In this document: piece after piece, positions 42,846 to 49,477 of the stretch
How the letters are laid out: each line of letters opens with the position of its first letter
Numbering within the stretch: the first letter of the stretch is position 1
From: Deltaproteobacteria bacterium SM23_61
GTDB lineage: Bacteria > Desulfobacterota > SM23-61
Assembly: GCA_001304105.1 (NCBI GenBank)
Contig: LJUR01000015.1
Coordinates: forward strand, 1-49,477
Direction: 5' to 3'
DNA length: 49,477 bases
Position numbers and translations under genes: made by a program
Notes under the pieces: model-generated
Told to the model about the DNA's origin: nothing
Database searches by the model: none
What the model saw: only the letters and a program-made list of their open reading frames with translations

Positions 42846-43200
42846 GAATTGCGGAATGCGGAATGCGGATTGCGGAATTTCCCCCCCACCCTCACCCTCC
42901 CCCTCGAGGGGGGAGGGAAAGGGAGGGGGTGAATGAGGGAACCCGGCCTCTGACGATTGCGGATTGGGGAATAGAAACAACAAGAACTTGTTACTGGTTG
43001 CCGGTTACTCGTTGCTCGGAGTTGATCCGCAGGGATAAGCTGCAACCAGGAACCAGCGACGAGTAACGATTTTTTGACGCCGAACTCCGCAAGGGCGCGC
43101 GGACTTCGGCGAGGACAGTCGAGCCGCAGCGCGCCCCTACAACCTTCTAACTATTTCCCAGAATTTTTTCACTCTCAATCATGATCTGAAAGGAATTACC
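42846..43200. repeat. Spacer with GCGGAATGCGGATTGCGG and GTTACTCGTTGCTCG repeats
   Basis: No gene. 42847-42975 has GCGGAATGCGG words plus the pair CCCTCACCCTCCCCCTCGAG/CTCGAGGGGGGAGGG near 42890-42917. 42985-43070 has GGTTACTCGTTGCTCGG words opposed by AACCAGCGACGAGTAACG. 43078-43135 is a GC-rich GGCGCGCGGACTTCGGCG stretch. Confidence 0.55.
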
Positions 43201-44700
43201 ATGGCAGAAAAGTACATCCTGGCCCTCGACCAGGGCACCACGAGCTCCCGGGCGGTCGTCTTTGACCGGCGGGGCAGAATCATCAGCATCGCTTCCAAGG
43301 AATTCCAGCAGATCTATCCCCAACCCGGCTGGGTGGAGCACGACCCCATGGAAATCTGGGATTCCCAGATGGAGGCGGTCCGGCGGGCCCTGGACTCGGC
43401 CGGCGTGTCCCTCCAGAATATCGCCGCCATCGGGATTACCAACCAACGGGAGACCACGGTCGTCTGGGACCGGGAGAGCGGAAAGCCGGTTTATAACGCC
43501 ATCGTCTGGCAGTGCCGCCGCACCGCCCCGGCCTGCTCGCGGATTAAAAAAATGAAATTCGCGGAAAAGATCCGGAAGAGAACCGGCCTGGTCATCGACG
43601 CCTATTTTTCAGGGACGAAGGTCCAATGGATCCTGGAGCATGATAAAAAGATCCGCAAGGCAGCCGAAAGGGGAGACCTGGCCTTTGGGACCATGGACAG
43701 CTGGCTGATCTACCGTTTGACCGGGAAAAAGCTTCACCTCACCGATTATTCCAACGCCTCCCGCACGCTTCTCTTCAACATCCACAATCTCTCCTGGGAC
43801 CGGGAGATTCTGGGGTTTCTCGGTATACCGGGAAAGATCCTGCCGGCCGTCAAACCCTCCAGCCAGCTCTACGGGCATACCTCCCCGGCGGTCTTCTTCG
43901 GGGCGGAGGTTCCTCTGTCCGGAATCATCGGGGATCAGCAGGGTGCGCTTTTCGGACAGACGTGCTTCCGCCGGGGACAGGCCAAAAACACTTACGGAAC
44001 GGGCTGTTTCCTCTTGATGAATACGGGCGAAAAGCCGGTTGCCTCGAAAACAAACCTGGTGACGACGATTGCCTGGGGTACCGAGAAAAAAGTGGAATAT
44101 GCTCTGGAGGGAAGCATTTTCATCGCCGGGGCGGTGGTCCAGTGGCTCCGCGACGGCCTGCGGATCATCTCCCGGGCGCCGGATAGCGAACCCCTGGCGG
44201 CGGGTCTTTTATCGAATGACGGGGTCTATTTCGTCCCCGCATTTGTCGGCCTGGGCGCTCCTTACTGGGACATGTATGCTCGGGGGGCGATCCTGGGGGT
44301 TACCCGGGGAACGACCCAGGCCCACATCGCCCGGGCGGCTCTCGAGTCCATCGCCTACCAGACGCGCGACGTCCTGGAGTGTATGGAAAAAGACTCGGGA
44401 ATTAAGCTGAAGGAGCTGCGGGTGGACGGTGGAGCCGCGGCCAACGCCTTTCTCATGCAATTCCAGGCGGACATCCTCGGCGTTCCGGTCGTCATCCAGG
44501 AGACCACTGAGACAACCGCCCTGGGAGCGGCCTACCTGGCCGGCTTGGCCGTTGATTTCTGGAAGGACACCCACGAGGTTGCCCGGAATTTCAAAGTCCG
44601 TAAAAAATTTACCCCCCGGATGTCCGTCAAGCAGCGGGAGTCTCTCTATCGAAAATGGAAGAAGGCCGTGGAAAGGGCGAGGGGGTGGGAGGAGGAATAA
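43201..44700 (+). CDS. glpK: Glycerol kinase
   Basis: FGGY-family kinase making glycerol 3-phosphate, 499 residues as usual. N-terminal phosphate loop [14 protein letters not shown], substrate segment [44 protein letters not shown], and the C-terminal FGGY signature region with [20 protein letters not shown]. No glpF or glpD nearby, so the kinase may serve lipid turnover. GAAAGGAATTACC lies upstream of the ATG. Confidence 0.95.
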   Translation: MAEKYILALDQGTTSSRAVVFDRRGRIISIASKEFQQIYPQPGWVEHDPMEIWDSQMEAVRRALDSAGVSLQNIAAIGITNQRETTVVWDRESGKPVYNAIVWQCRRTAPACSRIKKMKFAEKIRKRTGLVIDAYFSGTKVQWILEHDKKIRKAAERGDLAFGTMDSWLIYRLTGKKLHLTDYSNASRTLLFNIHNLSWDREILGFLGIPGKILPAVKPSSQLYGHTSPAVFFGAEVPLSGIIGDQQGALFGQTCFRRGQAKNTYGTGCFLLMNTGEKPVASKTNLVTTIAWGTEKKVEYALEGSIFIAGAVVQWLRDGLRIISRAPDSEPLAAGLLSNDGVYFVPAFVGLGAPYWDMYARGAILGVTRGTTQAHIARAALESIAYQTRDVLECMEKDSGIKLKELRVDGGAAANAFLMQFQADILGVPVVIQETTETTALGAAYLAGLAVDFWKDTHEVARNFKVRKKFTPRMSVKQRESLYRKWKKAVERARGWEEE

Positions 44701-44938
44701 GGTTCGAGGTTCGGGGGACGAGGATAAAGGGGGCTAGAACATAGGGCAGGGTGTAGGCGCGACCCGATGGGTCGACCAAACGGAAAGAAACATCAACGTA
44801 ATCCTCACCCTGAGGCTTACCCGGAGGCGGAATGCAAACCGGAAAGAAGCTGTCAACCCTTATCTGGCTGTCATTGGAGAGCGCGGCGGACTGGCTTAGC
44901 GAAAAAGATATGCGGCAAGAATGAATCCCCGCCTTCGA

Positions 44939-45766
44939 TTATCCAAAAAATTTATCCCGCCGATATTGGAGGTAATGATCGGCGATAAAGTTCAGCGGTT
45001 TTTTGGCCTTCTGAAAATGCCGGTGGAGGGCCCAGAAAATCTCCTCCAGATGCATTTCCTTGGCGTACGGATGCTCGGCGGCGAGTTTATAGAATTTCTG
45101 CCCCTCTTCTGCATAGTCCTCCGGGCTGATCCTCAGTTTTCCGCGCACATGCGGACGCACCTGCCCGGAGAAAGGATACCGGTAATCTCGTTCGGCATAA
45201 TCGGGGAAGATTCCCATGATAAATAGACAAATGTCGGCGATCCTTTTGTAGAAGCCAAGTCGGTGTTCATCTTCCACGAGCTGGGAAAACTGGATCAGGC
45301 TGAGAATATCCAAGTCGTTAAACCGGATTCTTTCCCAGATTCCCTCCCGGACCTTGACGGGAATCACGTAACTCTCCACGCGGGTGAAGGAAGAAAGCAT
45401 ATCCGCCAGGTAGAGCAGCAGGTCTTCCCGGTTCAAAAGTCCTACGACCTCCTGGGTATCGAAGATTGGGATCTTCATGTTTCTGGACTTTTCCACCGTG
45501 TACTTCGCCCTTTCCAAATCCTGTGCCGCTTTCCTGAGCAGGATCTCGAAGAAAAGGATGGGGGAGATCTTTAGAAAGGTTTCTTCTTCGTCCATCAATC
45601 TTTGGAAAACTTTCTCATCGCCCACGTAGCAATTCCTGATATCCCTATCTTCCCGGATGATTTGCTTGAGGCGGATTTTATCCCGAGTCTCGGGAGACAC
45701 GGTCTCTACTAGGAAGTCAAGGTCCTTTTCCGGCAATCCCAAATTTTTGAATCTCCTCCCAGCCAT
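44939..45766 (-). CDS. Conserved hypothetical protein
   Basis: 275-residue soluble, mostly helical protein; no family recognised. Visible parts: LPEKDLDFLVETVSPETRD, a helical core (PILFFEILLRKAAQDLERAKY), SSFTRVESYVIP, LGFYKRIADICLFIMGIFPD, and a C-terminal helix pair with HPYAKEMHLEEIFWALHRHF. No signal peptide or membrane segment is evident, and no Cys pattern suggests a metal site. Codon pattern and an uninterrupted frame over the full length support a real gene. Isolated between glpK and a non-coding stretch. Confidence 0.7.
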   Translation of the reverse strand: MAGRRFKNLGLPEKDLDFLVETVSPETRDKIRLKQIIREDRDIRNCYVGDEKVFQRLMDEEETFLKISPILFFEILLRKAAQDLERAKYTVEKSRNMKIPIFDTQEVVGLLNREDLLLYLADMLSSFTRVESYVIPVKVREGIWERIRFNDLDILSLIQFSQLVEDEHRLGFYKRIADICLFIMGIFPDYAERDYRYPFSGQVRPHVRGKLRISPEDYAEEGQKFYKLAAEHPYAKEMHLEEIFWALHRHFQKAKKPLNFIADHYLQYRRDKFFG

Positions 45767-46195
45767 TGGATCTCTTCGCTTCCGACATTCTCCTTAAAAA
45801 TATTATAAAAATACGTTCCCAAGACTGTCAAGGAAGCGGTCCGGGAGCTCCTGCGGGTGTGACGAATAAGCTCCTCGGCGGCAATGAAGGGAAGCGGGAT
45901 AACCGTCTGAGGCAGAACCTTGTTGGCATGCTATATCTGCCTGGGCCAATCCCCCGCTGCGGTAGTTCCGGATGCGGGATCTATGGGGGAACGCGGGGCA
46001 ACCGTCGTCCATACCACGATCTATGATTGTAAATTTCCCCAAATTTCGTCAAGCACGCTCTGCACGAACGTCCCCTCGACTCCCCCTCGAAGGCTTTTCC
46101 CCTCCTGATTTTTTCCCTTGTTTTCGGGATAGGATGATGGCAGAATCGGAGCCGGGCTCGAATGGATGTCCGGATAAAAGTGAAAGGAGATGCAG
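45767..46195. other. Intergenic stretch without a recognisable feature
   Basis: About 430 bp between divergent genes. Only short, mutually overlapping ORFs without coding character are present. Nothing repeat-like or RNA-like is seen except the ribosome-binding site AAAGGAG at 46183-46189 for the cupin gene. Confidence 0.5.
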
Positions 46196-46561
46196 ATGCC
46201 AAAGTTGAAGGTCGTAAATATCAAGGATGTAAAAGGGGAAAGGCGGGAGCCCCCCCGGATGTCATGGATCCTGATTTCCGAAAAGATGGTCGGGTCCCAG
46301 AACCTGTCCATGGGCGTGAACGAGACCTATCCCGGAGGAATGGTGCCGGACCACGTTCATGAAAAGGAAGAAGAGGTCATGCTATTCCTGGCCGGGCGCG
46401 GAATGTTCATCACCGATGATGAGCAGGTCCCCCTGGAGCCGGGTATGGCCGTATACAATCCGCCCGGCGGGAAGCACCGAATCGTCAACACCGGTGACGA
46501 GGTCCTGCGTTTTGTCTGGATTTACGCTCCCCAATTGAAGACCCACCGCATAGGCGGATAG
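46196..46561 (+). CDS. Small cupin-domain protein
   Basis: 121-residue single-domain cupin. The two motifs are PDHVHEKEEEVMLFLAGRG (His-x-His and Glu metal ligands) and LEPGMAVYNPPGGKHRIVNT (fourth His). Could be an isomerase, dioxygenase-like or sugar-binding protein; substrate not readable. Two in-frame ATGs exist at 46190 and 46196. AAAGGAG (46183-46189) abuts the first and lies six bases before the second, so 46196 (MPKLKVVNI) is chosen. Confidence 0.8.
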   Translation: MPKLKVVNIKDVKGERREPPRMSWILISEKMVGSQNLSMGVNETYPGGMVPDHVHEKEEEVMLFLAGRGMFITDDEQVPLEPGMAVYNPPGGKHRIVNTGDEVLRFVWIYAPQLKTHRIGG

Positions 46562-46826
46562 GTTTACCGTCACTGCCGGGACATGATCGCAACGGCAGTG
46601 CGGCCCATTCGTGAATTTCGGCCCCAGGAAAATCTCTCGCCCCGCGTGAATCGGGTGAGGTCGGCAAACGGGCAAATCTCCTCCGCGGGATTGACCTTTT
46701 TGCAGGCTCGTTTCCTTGACTTTCTGCTATCCCTTACGCGCCGCGTAGCAAAGCGCAACAGCGTGGGATGCAAGCCGGTGGTAGCGAATCCTCCTTTACC
46801 TGCACTTGGCCCAGGGTTTTCGTAAA

Positions 46827-47621
46827 TCAGTTGCCTGCCAACGCATTTCCCATCATGATCATTGCAGCAATCATTGTGAGGATGCCGGAGATGGTTTTCA
46901 GTTTTTTCGGTTTTGTTTGGAGTGCGATCTTGCCACCCAACAAACCACCCACGATGGCTACAACTCCGCAGGGAATCGCCAGGGCAGGATCAAATCCTCC
47001 GTGCAGGGCATGGCCGGCAAAACCAGTAAAGGCTGTAGCGCCCAACATCGCTGTCGCGGTGCCGACAGCGGTACGCATAGGCACGCCACAACCGACTACC
47101 ATCAAAGGAATTAGGAATGAACCGCCGGAAATCCCGACCATTCCAGAAAAAAGACCGGTTGCCAAAGTCAGCGGAACAGCCAACCACAAATTGATTACAT
47201 ACCTGCTCTCGCCTTCCGCGATATTCCAATAGCCAAAGCGTGAAGTTGCGGGCTTCGGGGCTTCTTTTTCCGGAAACAACATCGAGACTCCGGCGATGCC
47301 CAAAACAACGGAAAGCACGATTTTTAACGCCAAACCACTGAATCGATGGGCTTCGAACCCTCCGACAAAAGCCATGAGAGAGTTCAGGCCACCGAAAAAA
47401 AACACCAGCGGCCATGACAGGGTCCTTGCCTTTCCGAAGATCAGTGCTCCCGATAAGGCGCTGGAAAGCAGAATAAACTGACTCGTCGTGGAAGCCGTAT
47501 GAATCGGGACACCCGAAAGGACAAGAGCAATCACATAGAAGTTGCCTCCACCGCGCCCGCTCATGACCATGACGACCGAGAGAAAGAAGATAATGAGGAC
47601 AACCAGGATCGTGGGGAACAC
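46827..47621 (-). CDS. TauE/SafE (TSUP) family permease
   Basis: 264-residue membrane protein with about eight hydrophobic segments arranged as two similar halves, each with the TSUP-type Gly-rich loop (VVMVMSGRGGGNFYVIALVL; GLFSGMVGISGGSFLIPLMV). Family members export or import sulfite, sulfonates, thiosulfate or sulfoacetate. A sulfur role would suit a sulfur-cycling anaerobe but is inference. No coupling with neighbours. Confidence 0.88.
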   Translation of the reverse strand: MFPTILVVLIIFFLSVVMVMSGRGGGNFYVIALVLSGVPIHTASTTSQFILLSSALSGALIFGKARTLSWPLVFFFGGLNSLMAFVGGFEAHRFSGLALKIVLSVVLGIAGVSMLFPEKEAPKPATSRFGYWNIAEGESRYVINLWLAVPLTLATGLFSGMVGISGGSFLIPLMVVGCGVPMRTAVGTATAMLGATAFTGFAGHALHGGFDPALAIPCGVVAIVGGLLGGKIALQTKPKKLKTISGILTMIAAMIMMGNALAGN

Positions 47622-47748
47622 GGTTACTCCCTGCCTCGGGCAGTTTGGGGATCACGCATGACTTTTTCCGATCGAAGCCTGCCCCTTTTGACCGAAGATT
47701 TCATCTCCTGCGCGCAGGAGGGGCCATCCTTCTGCGGCCGGGTGTCCT

Positions 47749-48639
47749 TCAGGTTTTGGGAAAATCGATTCCCACAAAAGACCCAAGAAAATTGCACATG
47801 GCGCTGATGTCTTTGCCTGCATATCCTGCGCTGGAGCCCGCCCGGTAGAGCTCCGTGGCCAAGGCCGTGAAGAGCATGGATACTTTTTCCTCTTTGGCCA
47901 GCTGCAGGGCGATTTCCAGGTCTTTGAGCATCATTTCAATCCTATGGCCGGTGTCGAACTTTCCGGGAATGATGAAATGGGGAAGTTTGGTTTGCAAGTG
48001 ATAGGAATTTGCGGCACAATGGCTCAAAACTTCATAGAATGTCCGGGGGGAAACTCCCAGTTTTTTTCCCAAGACAACGGTTTCACAGATGGTTAGCGTG
48101 TTGAGGGCCGCGATGATCTGATTCAGGGCCTTGACCGCCCTTCCGGTTCCGACAGGCCCGACTGGAAAAATATTTGTTCCCAGCTTCTCCATGACCGGCC
48201 TGGCTTTCTCCAGCTCCTTCTCTTCGCCCCCCACGATAAAGGTCAAACGGCCCTCGATGGCCCCTTGATACCCCCCGGAAATCGGGGCGTCCAAATATCC
48301 AACCCCTCTTCCCCTGGCCTCAGCCGCAACTTTCTTCGCTCCCCTGGGACTGCCCGTGGTGGTATCCAGGATCACGGTTCCCGGGGACGCCCCGGCCAGG
48401 ACTCCTTTTTCCCCGGAAACGACTTCTTCTACCTCCGGGTCAAAGGGAAGAGAAAGGAGAATGCAATCGCTCTCCCGGCTGACTTCAGCCGCCGAGGGAA
48501 GGAGGCGGGCTCCCTCTTTTTTCAGGTCTTGAGCTTTTTCCGGATGGCGAGCAAATATACCCACAGAGAACTTTGCCTTTAACAAGTTGCGGGCCATGGG
48601 TTTGCCCATCGTTCCGGTCCCGATGATACCGATTTTCAT
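47749..48639 (-). CDS. 3-Hydroxyisobutyrate dehydrogenase-family NAD(P) oxidoreductase
   Basis: Beta-hydroxyacid dehydrogenase, 296 residues from ATG 48639. Rossmann motif GIIGTGTMGKPMA at residues 4-16, substrate motif DAPISGGYQGA, catalytic Lys region GTGRAVKALNQIIAA. Oxidises a 3-hydroxy acid or reduces a semialdehyde; exact substrate unknown. An in-frame ATG at 48705 would add 22 residues lying inside the TctA gene, whereas AGGAGG precedes 48639. It overlaps the upstream TctA gene by 4 bp (ATGA), so transport and oxidation of the same hydroxy acid is a reasonable guess. Confidence 0.88.
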   Translation of the reverse strand: MKIGIIGTGTMGKPMARNLLKAKFSVGIFARHPEKAQDLKKEGARLLPSAAEVSRESDCILLSLPFDPEVEEVVSGEKGVLAGASPGTVILDTTTGSPRGAKKVAAEARGRGVGYLDAPISGGYQGAIEGRLTFIVGGEEKELEKARPVMEKLGTNIFPVGPVGTGRAVKALNQIIAALNTLTICETVVLGKKLGVSPRTFYEVLSHCAANSYHLQTKLPHFIIPGKFDTGHRIEMMLKDLEIALQLAKEEKVSMLFTALATELYRAGSSAGYAGKDISAMCNFLGSFVGIDFPKT

Positions 48640-49477
48640 GAAATTCGGCCTCCTCCCGGATTCGTTTCCGACTTTTTTTTCAGGCTTCTTCGCAAAATGA
48701 GCCATACGGAAAATGCGGTCAAAACAAGAAAACCGGCGGAAATCGGTCGGGTAAAAAACACCGTCACGTCTCCTTCAGAGCCCACCAGGGCCTGGCGCAA
48801 GGCTTCCTCAAAAGGTTGGGCCAAAATGAAGGCGATCAACATGGGGGCTACGGGTATGGCCTGCCGGCGCATGAAGTAACCGATGATTCCGAAAGCCATC
48901 ATCACAAAGACATCGAAAATGGTGTTGCGAATCGAGTAGGACCCGATCACGCAAAAGACAAAGATGATCGGGAAGAGAATTCGCCGCGGGATGTCCGTTA
49001 CCCTTCGGAAGAGAGCCATAAAAGAATACCCCACCAGGGCCATAAAGAAGTTGGCCATGGTTAAGGTGATGTAAATCAGGTAAACGGCATCGATTTGGTT
49101 TTGAAAAATGAGGGGCCCGGTGGTGACCCCTTGAATGAGCAGCGCCCCGTAAAGAATGGCCGTTACGGTATCCCCGGGAATGCTGAGGGATAGTAAGGGG
49201 ATCAGCGTTGCCCCGCTGACCGCGTTGTTGGCCGCCTCCGCAGCCGCCACCCCCTCTACCGTTCCCCGTCCGAAGGCTTCCGGATTTTTGGCCGCCCGCT
49301 TGGCTTCGCCATAGCCGAAAAAGCAGGCCACGGTTGCGCCAATTCCCGGAAGGATCCCGATAAAGGTTCCCAGGAGGCTGCTCCGGATAATGGTCTTCCA
49401 GCTCAGCACCACATCGGACCAGGTCAAGGAGTTGTGCTCCGCCACCGGCGATTTACCCTGCAGGGCTTTGATGCTCG
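48636..49477 (-). CDS. TctA-family permease, partial at the window edge
   Basis: C-terminal 280 residues of a second TTT large permease; the gene continues beyond position 49477. Contains TFIGILPGIGATVACFFGYGEAK, GVAAAEAANNAVSGATLIPLLSLSIPGDTVTAILYGALLIQG and a basic cytoplasmic tail. An ATG-like codon near 49445 (it is GTG in the sequence) is internal, because the frame stays open to the edge (IKALQGKSPVAEHNS). Coupled to the hydroxyisobutyrate-dehydrogenase-like gene. Confidence 0.9.
   Translation of the reverse strand, partial: SIKALQGKSPVAEHNSLTWSDVVLSWKTIIRSSLLGTFIGILPGIGATVACFFGYGEAKRAAKNPEAFGRGTVEGVAAAEAANNAVSGATLIPLLSLSIPGDTVTAILYGALLIQGVTTGPLIFQNQIDAVYLIYITLTMANFFMALVGYSFMALFRRVTDIPRRILFPIIFVFCVIGSYSIRNTIFDVFVMMAFGIIGYFMRRQAIPVAPMLIAFILAQPFEEALRQALVGSEGDVTVFFTRPISAGFLVLTAFSVWLILRRSLKKKSETNPGGGRIS

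Overview
The window looks like a contig from an uncultured anaerobic bacterium, most likely a member of the Desulfobacterota (former Deltaproteobacteria). Pointers are a mercury-methylation gene pair (hgcA and hgcB), a tungsten/molybdenum aldehyde:ferredoxin oxidoreductase with a MoaD-like carrier, an ADP-forming acyl-CoA synthetase operon, several acyl-CoA ligases, tripartite tricarboxylate (TTT) and branched-chain amino acid (Liv) transporters, and intergenic spaces filled with tandem word repeats and their reverse complements. The lineage call is inference; no rRNA, tRNA or CRISPR array was seen.

Layout. 0.2-4.2 kb: GT39 glycosyltransferase, RlmD-type rRNA methyltransferase, sugar-nucleotide epimerase. 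4.5-8.2 kb: a damaged block with an acyl-CoA ligase cut at its hinge, an intact MoaD-like protein and an AOR gene broken by four frame changes. 8.5-11.1 kb: cell-envelope pair (YibQ-like deacetylase and AMIN/amidase_3 amidase). 11.2-16.9 kb: the most unusual part, with a split LmbE-like gene, an HpaB-family flavoprotein, a MarR regulator, hgcA and hgcB, and three copies of a MITE with 8-bp target duplications, one of them between hgcA and hgcB. 17-21.5 kb: MoCo-carrier-like protein, full-length acyl-CoA ligase, tyrS, flavodoxin. 21.7-24.7 kb: tctCBA on the minus strand. 24.9-27.7 kb: a 5'-truncated gene with a strong terminator, then two minus-strand genes (HEAT repeats) that may be one split gene. 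28-33 kb: an IS-derived MITE and livKGFHM. 33.3-35 kb: MoxR/ChlI-type ATPase and a small ORF. 35.6-41.6 kb: XRE-cupin regulator and a tightly packed operon (CoA-transferase-GNAT fusion, ADP-forming acyl-CoA synthetase, PTA-N/DRTGG protein). 41.8-49.5 kb: CorA, GlpK, a hypothetical protein, cupin, TauE/SafE permease, 3-hydroxyisobutyrate-dehydrogenase-like protein and a partial second TctA.

Main observation. The hgcA reading frame runs upstream of its annotatable TTG start to an ATG (14836) with a good Shine-Dalgarno, interrupted only by one in-frame TGA (14917-14919) directly after a Cys codon. A perfect 7-bp stem with loop AGGC starts 12 nt after that TGA. This fits a bacterial SECIS, so the gene may encode a selenocysteine form of HgcA (Cys-Sec near the N terminus). 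A nonsense mutation or a sequence error is the competing explanation, and several other genes here are visibly broken.

How the genes may work together: acyl-CoA ligases, the ADP-forming synthetase and the CoA-transferase suggest growth on organic and fatty or aromatic acids with ATP recovered from acyl-CoA. TTT and Liv systems bring in carboxylates and amino acids. The hgc pair sits behind a MarR repressor whose own promoter carries a palindrome over the -10 box.
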